Assembly (NCBI GenBank): GCA_044370375.1
Contig: JBILVQ010000107.1
Span: forward strand, 1-10,233
Direction: 5' to 3'
From: JBILVQ01 sp044370375
GTDB lineage: Bacteria > Bacteroidota > Bacteroidia > UBA4408
DNA length: 10,233 bases
In this document: one piece after another, positions 1 to 7,179 of the stretch
Numbering within the stretch: the first letter of the stretch is position 1
Layout: each line of letters opens with the position of its first letter
Position numbers and translations under genes: made by a program
Notes under the pieces: generated by a model
Database searches by the model: none
What the model was told of the DNA's origin: nothing
The model's input: only the letters and a program-made list of their open reading frames with translations

Positions 1-6
1 TTATTG

Positions 7-14
7 TAATTTTG
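7..14 (+). promoter_or_regulatory. possible -7 promoter element (TAATTTTG)
   Basis: The octamer TAATTTTG matches the Bacteroidota sigma-A -7 consensus TAnnTTTG. Any -33 TTG box would lie before the window start, so it cannot be checked. If real, transcription would begin near base 20 and give the gene at 173 a leader of about 150 nt containing the stem-loop at 81-118. An octamer with two free positions occurs often by chance in A/T-rich DNA, so this is a weak call. Confidence 0.2.
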
Positions 15-80
15 CTTTTGAGAAGTATTTCCAAAGCATAAAAAACTACAGTATATTAAGTCACCTTTACACATTATTTT

Positions 81-118
81 GCAACATTGATCGTTAACCT
101 GCCACGACAAAATGTTGC
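81..118 (+). other. nested stem-loop in the leader of the first gene
   Basis: Outer arms gcaacatt (81-88) and aatgttgc (111-118) are perfect 8-bp complements. Inside them, tcgt (91-94) pairs with acga (104-107) around a 9-nt loop, with a small internal loop (ga against caa) between the two stems. No T-run follows, so it does not look like an intrinsic terminator. It lies 54 nt before the ATG at 173. It could be a leader RNA structure, a dyad operator, or chance. No known riboswitch or leader family was recognised. Confidence 0.3.
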
Positions 119-172
119 CTATTACTGAAATATTTCTCTACCACTGATTTATTAATTTTTAAAACAAATTTT

Positions 173-2374
173 ATGAAAAATCTTTTTGGGCTATTGGCCA
201 CGGAGGTCTGCACCTCGAACCTCGAATCTCGCACCTCGAATCTCGAATCTCGCACCTCGCACCTCGCACCTCGAACCTCGCACCTCGCACCTCGCACCTC
301 GAACCTCGAACCTCGAACCTCGAACCTCGAACCTCGAAAGCAACTTTTAAAGTTACTTAAATTACCTGTATTTTTTATTTTGATTTTGGTTTTTTTCTCA
401 AGTTCTAAAATTTTTGCCCAGACCTATATATGGGAAGGGAATTATGGGAATGATTGGGATAACCCAGATAATTGGTTGGTTGGAGGAATTCCGGCTTTAA
501 CCTATCCAAGTGGAGGTGATGATGTCCTAATTGGCGATATTTCTGCGATTGATTGGCCATTAATATCTACTCCAGCCAACTGTCGCCATTTGGAATTTAC
601 CTACGATGGCCACGTTGCCTTTGATTATGGAGGGGTTCTAACCGTAAGAGGCAACATTATTGCCAACACCACCTTACCCTTTACCTGTTTTGATTTAGAG
701 GAGGGTACCGTTTTAATTCAGGGTTCCTTGGATCATGATTTGGATGGATTTATCGGTTTTAGTACTTTGGAAATAGACTGCGATGGCTTTGATGTTGATA
801 TTACTGCTGAAAGCGAAGTTTTGGTTCACGAATATGTTAAGGTCACACGCGGCAATTTAAACACTAACATGCATATTAATCTTACCAAATTTGTTTTGAT
901 CGCACAACATGATGGGAGTATTTGGCGAACCGCCTACTTTGATTGGACAGGTAACGGGACCATTACAGGAGATATTTGTAGTCAGCAAATTGTGGTCAGC
1001 GATATTAAAACCTACCACATGATGAGCAGTCCTGTTGACTCGCTCGGAAATGGTTATTTTAATAAATTGTACTTGAACGATTTTACTGACCAAACCGATT
1101 TTGTAAGCGGTACCTATCAATATGGGCAGAATCCAATACCTGATTGGATTTTTTATGATGAAACAGAAGAACATCCCGGTTTTACAGGTTCTTCAGCCAA
1201 TTGGATGTATGGATGGGAGGGAGCCAATTACCAGCAAAGCAATACCCTTCACAGAGTCACTACAGGTCAAGGATTTTGCGGAAGGTTCAAGCCTTATACC
1301 TTTCCTAATAATGATTATATTCCCTTCAACTTTATTGGACGAATGAACAATGGAACCATTCCAAGTCCTGTGCTTACGCTAACCAACAACAGTGAAGATG
1401 CCGATGGTTTTAACCTAATTGGTAACCCTTATCCATCTCCTTTGAATTGGCAGGCGGTGTATGACGAAATTTCCTATTTGAAAGAAATTTTTGTTTGGCA
1501 AACCAACGGGACTGAGTATGGCGGAAGTTTTTTGACTTATGATGCATCAACGCAGGGAGGCACACATGATGGAATAATTCCCATTGCACAGGGATTTTTT
1601 GTTTCTACAGGATCAAATAATTATCAGTTTGATTTTAAAAATGATCACCGTTTGGGTCAAACGCGTGGCGACTATTTTAGGAGAGCCCCTAAGGTAAATG
1701 CTATTAAAGTCGATTTAAAGGGAAAGAATAATAAAGATGTGGTCATGATTTGTTTTGACGAAAATTTTTCAAATCAATATGAAAAAGAAGAGGATATTGT
1801 AAAAATGATGAATCCCCAGAACTCCTTTTTTGTATATCATGGCGGCCGAAAGGTATCCATCGAGAAACAAAATTTTCCAGTAGAAAACAAAGAAATCCCT
1901 TTGGGCTTGGTGATTGAGGAAGCAGGTTATTATTCCTTTGAGCTAAAGGAAGACAATTTACCTCCCGGTCAGTACAAAATTTATCTTGAAGACCGAAAGA
2001 ACAAAATTTGGAGAGAATTAAAATATGGAGGATTCGAATTTAATTTTTATGCAGAAAGCGGTGAAAACAACAATCGCTTTTATTTGCACTTCTACAATAC
2101 AGAAAAGGTATTAGAAAGCCAGCCGGTATTGTCTTCAGGTGATTTTTCAGTGATCAAAAATGGTCAGCTTTCCATTTTTGTGCAGGAAGAGCCATTGGAA
2201 AGGCAAAAAGTTTCCATTCATGCGGTTAATGGAGAACTGTTGTACCAACAAGATTTGTTTTTGTTGCAAGGAGAAAACCGCATACCAAGCCTTATGCTCA
2301 ACAAGGGTTGTTACTTGGTGAATGTTTCCAACAGCAAAGAAAACAAAACACAAAGAATTGTTGCCATTGATTAA
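173..2374 (+). CDS. T9SS type A cargo protein with repeat-extended signal peptide
   Basis: This is a predicted secreted or surface protein of 733 residues with unknown specific function. Residues 1-13 are followed by six heptapeptides of the type TSNLESR, TSHLAPR or TSNLEPR (about 14-55), encoded by the 7-bp array. A normal signal peptide core follows (K56 to A82, hydrophobic LPVFFILILVFF), with likely cleavage at IFA-Q83. The mature protein begins with a W-x-G...DWDNPDNW motif (about 85-101) typical of Bacteroidota surface proteins. GFNLIGNPYPSP (from G412) is a motif often seen in T9SS cargo. The last ~80 residues resemble the type A sorting domain (GCYLVNVSNSKENKTQRIV near the end). The start at 173 is chosen because no in-frame ATG or GTG lies between it and the signal core, and the only intervening alternative is TTG 194. 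Export therefore requires the array to be translated. The exact role is not recognised; adhesin or matrix functions are possible. Confidence 0.85.
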   Translation: MKNLFGLLATEVCTSNLESRTSNLESRTSHLAPRTSHLAPRTSNLEPRTSNLEPRKQLLKLLKLPVFFILILVFFSSSKIFAQTYIWEGNYGNDWDNPDNWLVGGIPALTYPSGGDDVLIGDISAIDWPLISTPANCRHLEFTYDGHVAFDYGGVLTVRGNIIANTTLPFTCFDLEEGTVLIQGSLDHDLDGFIGFSTLEIDCDGFDVDITAESEVLVHEYVKVTRGNLNTNMHINLTKFVLIAQHDGSIWRTAYFDWTGNGTITGDICSQQIVVSDIKTYHMMSSPVDSLGNGYFNKLYLNDFTDQTDFVSGTYQYGQNPIPDWIFYDETEEHPGFTGSSANWMYGWEGANYQQSNTLHRVTTGQGFCGRFKPYTFPNNDYIPFNFIGRMNNGTIPSPVLTLTNNSEDADGFNLIGNPYPSPLNWQAVYDEISYLKEIFVWQTNGTEYGGSFLTYDASTQGGTHDGIIPIAQGFFVSTGSNNYQFDFKNDHRLGQTRGDYFRRAPKVNAIKVDLKGKNNKDVVMICFDENFSNQYEKEEDIVKMMNPQNSFFVYHGGRKVSIEKQNFPVENKEIPLGLVIEEAGYYSFELKEDNLPPGQYKIYLEDRKNKIWRELKYGGFEFNFYAESGENNNRFYLHFYNTEKVLESQPVLSSGDFSVIKNGQLSIFVQEEPLERQKVSIHAVNGELLYQQDLFLLQGENRIPSLMLNKGCYLVNVSNSKENKTQRIVAID
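214..339. repeat. heptanucleotide tandem array, 18 units
   Basis: Eighteen head-to-tail 7-bp units without interruption. Three variants occur: ctcgaac (7 copies), ctcgaat (3) and ctcgcac (7), plus a terminal ctcgaaa. The first eleven units after the initial ctcgaac mix variants, while 298-332 is five identical ctcgaac copies, suggesting recent expansion at the 3' end. The array lies inside the coding region upstream of the signal peptide core, and three units encode one heptapeptide. With 18 units the frame is open. In the other two frames, stops occur right after the array (taa at 348 and at 358). The tract is far richer in G+C than its flanks. A degenerate unit (tctgcac, 207-213) may precede it. 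Confidence 0.95.
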
Positions 2375-2382
2375 ATAACCTT

Positions 2383-2406
2383 GCAGGACGGCTTTAGCCG
2401 TCCTGC
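2383..2406. terminator. perfect palindromic hairpin, terminator or REP-like element
   Basis: Arms gcaggacggc (2383-2392) and gccgtcctgc (2397-2406) are perfect complements around a TTTA loop, giving a G/C-rich 10-bp stem in an A/T-rich gap. It starts 9 bases after the stop of the gene at 173-2374 and is followed by a T-rich but interrupted tract (ttaattcttctttt). That fits an intrinsic terminator. The strict symmetry and the contrast with the flanks also fit a repetitive extragenic palindrome. The next gene begins 16 bases downstream, so the hairpin would separate the two T9SS genes transcriptionally if it terminates. Confidence 0.6.
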
Positions 2407-2421
2407 TTAATTCTTCTTTTA

Positions 2422-4335
2422 ATGAAAACCTGTAAAACACTTTTTTATTTTCTTTTGCTGTTGTTTTTCAATGTTCCAGCAAACGCTCAATTTGGAAATG
2501 TTTGGACCTTTGGATATGGCTTTGGTGTTGATTTTAACGCTGGATTCCCAGTTCAGCTTCCTACCAATGCAATGAATTCCATTGAGGGTTGCGCTTCCGT
2601 GTGTGACTCAAGTGGCCAATTATTATTTTATACCAACGGGGAAACCATTTGGGACAGAAATAACAATATCATGCCCAATGGTGATTCTATCGGGGGGCAT
2701 CAAAGTAGTACTCAAAGTGCCCTTATTTTGCCTTATCCGAATCATTCAAAATTGTATTTCGTTTTTACCACAAATAAGAATGGTAATGGCGGTACAGAAG
2801 AATTGGATTTTTCAATCGTGGATTTAAACTTGAATAATTCCCTTGGCGAGGTAACCATGAAAAATCAATTTTTAGAAGATTCAGTTTGTGAGAAATTGGC
2901 AGCCACTCGACATTGCAACGGACAAGATTGGTGGATTGTCGTAAGAAAGGCAAATTCGGATTATTTTGTTTCATATTTGCTAACTTCCCAAGGGATTTCT
3001 AACCTGCCAGTTTTATCCCTCTCAAGTTTTCCTTACATATCAACTGGGCTTTTTGGAAGTAATGCTGGAAGATACGGGCAAATGAAAATTTCACCAAATG
3101 GCAAATTAATTGGATGTGCATATAGTAATGGCGGTTTTGAAATTTTGAACTTTGATAATTTATCTGGTGAAACCGGGAATGTTATTTTCAGAGAGTTTGA
3201 CCCCAACCTGATGGCTTATGGATTATCTTTTTCTACTGATTCTAAAGATATTTTTGCTGGGTACAGATATTTTCAAGCACCTCCATTACCCTACCTAAAT
3301 AAATTAGTAAGATATTCTTTAGATACCTTAAATTCAAATGCAATAGATAATTCAAGGAGTTTTTTTGAAATTAATGACTCAACAACTTTCTATTCTGATA
3401 TAATAACACAATTTGGTTCGTTTCAAATTGGGAATGACGGATTTATTTACGGCTTGGGAACTGCTTTGGATACCTTGACTGGGGGTGGGCGCTGCTTATT
3501 GTTTAGAATAATTGAAGGTAATTCGCCTAGTATTTTTAGATTCACATTTTATTTTCCCCCAAGTACTGGAACAGGCCAAGGTCTTCCCAACACCTACGAT
3601 GGCATTTACACCAACCACCACAAAGCTAGTCTGCGCCTGCCGCTGTGCAATGGTCCTTTTCCATTTGATTCAATTCCTTTTTTCGATAGTTTACTTACCG
3701 TAACCAGAGATTATTCTTGGGATTTTGGGGACCCTTCCAGCGGAACCAATAATTATAGCAATTTGCAACATCCCATTCATCAATATAGCGCCACCGGAAC
3801 CTATACCGTTAACCTTACTTTGGAAAGTGATTGTAATCCTATTGTAGTCACTCAACAAGTATTGGTTACCCAGGTGCCACCTTCCATACCGCTGGTATCC
3901 TTAAACATGGGGCATTTAGAATCTACACCGTCAGATAACTACCAATGGTTTTTTGAAGGTGCCCCAATTACGGGTGCAATATTTCAACAGTATTTTCCAA
4001 CACAAACAGGTAATTATACGGTTCAGGTAAGTAATCCTTCCGGTTGCACGGCAACAAGCTTACCCTTCAATGTCAATGCTGTTCAGCTAACGGAACTTAA
4101 GGCTTTTCCTAAATTTTCAATGCTGCAAAATGAAAACCTAATCACGCTCCAATGCAATCCTCTAACCGATTGCTTTCATAGCCTTGAACTCATCGACCTG
4201 CAAGGAAGGGTTTTACAAACTCATTTTTACCAACAAAAGCAAAGCAATGTTAACATCAACATCAGCGAATTACAAAGCGGAATTTATTTGTTGCGCTTGA
4301 ATGGGAGGGAAGTAAGGAAGGTATTGAAGGAGTAA
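2422..4335 (+). CDS. T9SS type A cargo protein with propeller-like, PKD and Ig-like regions
   Basis: Predicted secreted protein of 637 residues. A signal peptide spans 1-22 (hydrophobic FYFLLLLFF, cleavage at ANA-Q23). Residues ~24-400 carry the pattern of a Bacteroidota-wide N-terminal region: WTFGYGFGVDF, then EGCASVCD (from E55), LLFYTNGETIWD, and SSTQSALILPYP. I know it from large surface and gliding-associated proteins, and infer a beta-propeller-like fold. A PKD domain lies at ~415-483 (YSWDFGDPSSG from Y431, and GTYTVNLTLES). An Ig-like region spans ~484-553 (YQWFFEGAPITG, GNYTVQVSNPSGC). A C-terminal sorting domain of type A spans ~556-637, ending SGIYLLRLNGREVRKVLKE. It should cross the outer membrane by T9SS and stay attached to the surface or be released. 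Its ligand is unknown. It converges on the nuclease gene with only 10 bp between stops and no visible terminator. Confidence 0.88.
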   Translation: MKTCKTLFYFLLLLFFNVPANAQFGNVWTFGYGFGVDFNAGFPVQLPTNAMNSIEGCASVCDSSGQLLFYTNGETIWDRNNNIMPNGDSIGGHQSSTQSALILPYPNHSKLYFVFTTNKNGNGGTEELDFSIVDLNLNNSLGEVTMKNQFLEDSVCEKLAATRHCNGQDWWIVVRKANSDYFVSYLLTSQGISNLPVLSLSSFPYISTGLFGSNAGRYGQMKISPNGKLIGCAYSNGGFEILNFDNLSGETGNVIFREFDPNLMAYGLSFSTDSKDIFAGYRYFQAPPLPYLNKLVRYSLDTLNSNAIDNSRSFFEINDSTTFYSDIITQFGSFQIGNDGFIYGLGTALDTLTGGGRCLLFRIIEGNSPSIFRFTFYFPPSTGTGQGLPNTYDGIYTNHHKASLRLPLCNGPFPFDSIPFFDSLLTVTRDYSWDFGDPSSGTNNYSNLQHPIHQYSATGTYTVNLTLESDCNPIVVTQQVLVTQVPPSIPLVSLNMGHLESTPSDNYQWFFEGAPITGAIFQQYFPTQTGNYTVQVSNPSGCTATSLPFNVNAVQLTELKAFPKFSMLQNENLITLQCNPLTDCFHSLELIDLQGRVLQTHFYQQKQSNVNINISELQSGIYLLRLNGREVRKVLKE

Positions 4336-4345
4336 TTGACGCTTG

Positions 4346-7129
4346 CTATCGATTACAAACGCCCTTAAAGGAACAGTAGCTGCACTTTTCTATTTCTTCG
4401 GTTTTTTCATAACGAAATTCACTAGAGAACATAGGCGCCAAAAAGCGTATCAGTTGGGTTTCGAATGCTTCCATCATTTGCTCCACCGGTTGGGCGGTAT
4501 CTAACCAAAGTACATCTTTGCTACTTTTTTTTAAGGGTAAAATACCCGCCTTGATGGCTTTTCCAATTGCCTTATCTTTCCAGCCTGCTGCTAGCCAACT
4601 GTAAGCCAACAGTTGCAATGCCTTGTCGGATAGTTGGTCAAATGAAATGTCGGCAGTCACTTTTAAATCTCTTTCTTCTACATTGCCCGATTTGTAATCC
4701 AAGATTTGAATTTCATAGGGTGTCTCCTGTATCCTGTCGGCAGTGCCCTTGATCATAAGACTAATTCCCTCTTTGTCCAAACTGCGCTCTAGCTTCTGTT
4801 CCAATCCGCTGATGACCAATTCCGGTTCTTTTTGAAACCAAGCTTTGTCATTCTTTATTCTCATTTCCATCAGTTTCACCGCCATTCGGTAAAACAAATG
4901 ATTATACCCTGTTTTTAATTCCGGGTGCCCGAATAATTCATCAAAACTATGTTGAATCAGGTCCGGTATGCCTTTCTCATCCGGAAAGCTAAATTTCATT
5001 TGCTTCACAAAGGGTTTGTAATAGTTCTCTAATGCCCCATGAATCACAGATCCTATGCTGTTGCGTTGCAATACTTCTTCCATCTCTTCCGGTTCCCTTA
5101 CTTTGGCCAGGTAACGAAAATAAAATTGAAGTCGGCAGTTTTTTAAAATACTCAGTGAACTGGGCGATAATCCTTTGTTGAACAACTCTTTTAATGAAGC
5201 AATGATTTCTTCATTGTTCTGAATTTCCCAATCCTCTCCATGCATATCTTCAGGAAGAGCCTTGTGTATTATTTGTTCTGTTAAAAGAATTTTTGGGTTT
5301 TTCTTTCTCGCCTCAAAATCCAGTTGCTGCAAATATCTGCTCTTTTCTCCCGAGCCGAATTCATCGGTTTGTGTGCTGTACAAAAGAAAAATTTTATCCG
5401 GCTTTTGTAACAAGCGATAGAAGTGATAAGCAAACAATGCTTCTCTTTCATTCTTCCCCGGCAGTTGATATTCTCTTTTAATATCCAGCGGAATAAAGGT
5501 GTTGGGCGAGGCATGATTCGGCAAATTGCCATCATTGGCCCCAAGAACAATCAACTTGTCGAAGTCTAAACTTCTCGATTCCAATAATCCCATGATCTGA
5601 ATGTTCGATTCCTGTTGCCCTACAGAGGATAAACCAACTTTTCCGGCTATTCCTTCTAAAATGGATTGAAACAAACCCCAGCTCATTTCACTTGCCAGGC
5701 CGCTCTGAATAATTTGATTTCCCGCTTGTCGGAAAGCAGCAAGACCGGCCATTGCCTGAAGATAGAGGAAATTATTTTCTTCATTGTTTTCTTCCTTCAA
5801 TTGCCTCAGGCTTTGATGCAGCCATTGAAGCTGTGAATGAAATCCGGTTTCCCATTTTTCGGCTCCATACAACAAGCCTACAATGTTATCCGAATATTCT
5901 TGCTTTAGTGCGTAATTTATCAAAGATTCTTGCAGCTCCTCTCTTTTCCACCATGCTTTTCCTTTGTTGATAAAGTGCTTTTTCCAATCGTTTTTTTTGT
6001 CCCACGGAAAAAGGGATGCTGTAATGGAATGGGTTAAAAATTGATGAATCGTTTTTTCCGACAGGGCAGCGTTTGTTTGTTTTTCTGCTAACGAAATATT
6101 TTTAATGAGCTGTTGTAACCATCGCCAATAGGGCGTTTGGTTAATGCTTAAATTCTTGGTTACATTAAAGGCCAATGCCTTCGGTAATTCTCCCAGTAAA
6201 GGCAAGAGTAGTTTTTCATCGCCCAAAATAAGTCCTATGTTTTCTTCTTCCGATATTTGCAGTGATTGTATTAAATCAGCTGCCAGTTGAACTTGCTCTG
6301 TTGCTCCTGTGCAACCAATTTGATGAATTTCTTTTTCTTCTTTCAACAATTTTTGACTGCTTACCAAAAGCGATTGACCTGTGTTGAACCATTTTTCATG
6401 GTAGCTTCTGATAAATCTTCCGGCTTCATGGGTTTTGTCCTGCAAATAGTATTCATCCCCTTGCCAATATACCCGTCCTTGCTGGTTCTTCAGCAAGTTC
6501 TCAATAATTTTTTCTTCGGCCCTGCTGAGCAGGTTTAATCCGGCAAAATATATGTTTTCATTTTCTGCCATCAGGGACTCTTTGCTCTCTGCCAACATTC
6601 TGGCTGCCATTCCTTGATAGCCCATGCCGTTTTCAAAACAATGCGTTTTAAATGCTACATAAATGTTGTGCATTTTATCCCAGAAATGCAGATACTGCTG
6701 TTGAAAATCGGTTAAGGGGTCTCTGTTCAAATTCCAAAGCTCAATGGCCCTGGCACGACTCAGGTAGGTAAAGATGCCCGGCACGGGGGCCAGACTTAAA
6801 TCTAAATCATTAAAGTCGTTGAGCAGGGTAGGAGCCCAAGATAAATAATCGTCCAGCGGTCGGGCATCGGTTATTTCTTTGGTGTAGGTTTGGTAGAGTG
6901 CAAGGGAAAGATGGCCGGTATCGGTCAAACTTAATCCTGATAAATCAGCAATAAAGTCGCCCATGGTTTGAAACAAGGGCAAAAACAAGGGTGCCTGAAT
7001 ATCATTGGCCATGGCCCGCTTTACCGCAGAAATGGCGCGCCTGCTGGGCAAAATTACCCGTGTACAGGGCCGGGTTCCTTGAAGGGATTGAAGGATTTCG
7101 GAACCAAAATGCTGTAAAAAGTCGCTCAT
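4346..7129 (-). CDS. AddB-like PD-(D/E)XK nuclease with Fe-S cysteines
   Basis: Predicted cytoplasmic helicase-nuclease subunit of the AddB/RecB exonuclease superfamily, which processes double-strand breaks for recombination. Residues ~510-600 resemble the inactivated UvrD-like C-terminal domain of AddB (IQIMGLLESRSLDFD, NDGNLP at 532-537, FIPLDIKREYQLPG, AYHFYRLLQKP). The nuclease domain follows: LSPSSLSILKNC (654-665), GSVIH with H697, GTADR with D798, DYKSG with D811 and K813, and QLLAY (839-843). Cysteines C665, C916, C919 and C925 reproduce the AddB pattern of one Cys before the nuclease plus CxxCx5C at the C-terminus, which binds a 4Fe-4S cluster. No GxxxxGK[ST] Walker A motif is seen, unlike AddB of Bacillus. 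At 927 residues it is shorter than B. subtilis AddB (about 1,160). An AddA-like helicase partner is expected but is not in this window. The start at 7129 is the first ATG, and the spacer to the divergent gene is 50 bp. Confidence 0.88.
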   Translation of the reverse strand: MSDFLQHFGSEILQSLQGTRPCTRVILPSRRAISAVKRAMANDIQAPLFLPLFQTMGDFIADLSGLSLTDTGHLSLALYQTYTKEITDARPLDDYLSWAPTLLNDFNDLDLSLAPVPGIFTYLSRARAIELWNLNRDPLTDFQQQYLHFWDKMHNIYVAFKTHCFENGMGYQGMAARMLAESKESLMAENENIYFAGLNLLSRAEEKIIENLLKNQQGRVYWQGDEYYLQDKTHEAGRFIRSYHEKWFNTGQSLLVSSQKLLKEEKEIHQIGCTGATEQVQLAADLIQSLQISEEENIGLILGDEKLLLPLLGELPKALAFNVTKNLSINQTPYWRWLQQLIKNISLAEKQTNAALSEKTIHQFLTHSITASLFPWDKKNDWKKHFINKGKAWWKREELQESLINYALKQEYSDNIVGLLYGAEKWETGFHSQLQWLHQSLRQLKEENNEENNFLYLQAMAGLAAFRQAGNQIIQSGLASEMSWGLFQSILEGIAGKVGLSSVGQQESNIQIMGLLESRSLDFDKLIVLGANDGNLPNHASPNTFIPLDIKREYQLPGKNEREALFAYHFYRLLQKPDKIFLLYSTQTDEFGSGEKSRYLQQLDFEARKKNPKILLTEQIIHKALPEDMHGEDWEIQNNEEIIASLKELFNKGLSPSSLSILKNCRLQFYFRYLAKVREPEEMEEVLQRNSIGSVIHGALENYYKPFVKQMKFSFPDEKGIPDLIQHSFDELFGHPELKTGYNHLFYRMAVKLMEMRIKNDKAWFQKEPELVISGLEQKLERSLDKEGISLMIKGTADRIQETPYEIQILDYKSGNVEERDLKVTADISFDQLSDKALQLLAYSWLAAGWKDKAIGKAIKAGILPLKKSSKDVLWLDTAQPVEQMMEAFETQLIRFLAPMFSSEFRYEKTEEIEKCSYCSFKGVCNR

Positions 7130-7143
7130 TTCAATGTTTGTGC

Positions 7144-7151
7144 TAAATTTG
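7144..7151 (+). promoter_or_regulatory. possible -7 promoter element (TAAATTTG)
   Basis: TAAATTTG matches the Bacteroidota -7 consensus TAnnTTTG. It sits in the 50-bp spacer between the divergent nuclease gene and the small gene at 7180, where a rightward promoter is needed. Transcription would start near 7158, about 20 nt before the ATG. No TTG box occurs at the usual 17-23 bp upstream, where the sequence is the nuclease gene's 5' end, so support is partial. Confidence 0.35.
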
Positions 7152-7179
7152 GGGATTATTTTTTAAAAAAGGCCTCCCC

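Noticed and set aside
94..297. Minus-strand open frame of 67 codons reading through the heptad array (MRGARCEVRG-type peptide)
   Set aside because: The array is open in all frames on both strands, so an ORF here is expected without selection. It starts inside the repeat and has no promoter or homology support.
214..339. CRISPR array
   Set aside because: The 7-bp units are contiguous with no spacers.
857..1174. Minus-strand frame of 105 codons inside the first T9SS gene
   Set aside because: It is fully inside a well-supported gene on the other strand, and its peptide shows no recognisable domain.
5281..5550. Minus-strand frame of 89 codons overlapping the nuclease gene in another frame
   Set aside because: It is a shadow of the nuclease coding region, which has clear family motifs in this stretch.
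6287..6538. Plus-strand frame of 83 codons antisense to the nuclease gene
   Set aside because: Its hydrophobic, Phe-rich peptide is what reverse-reading Lys/Glu-rich codons gives; no start context or homology was seen.
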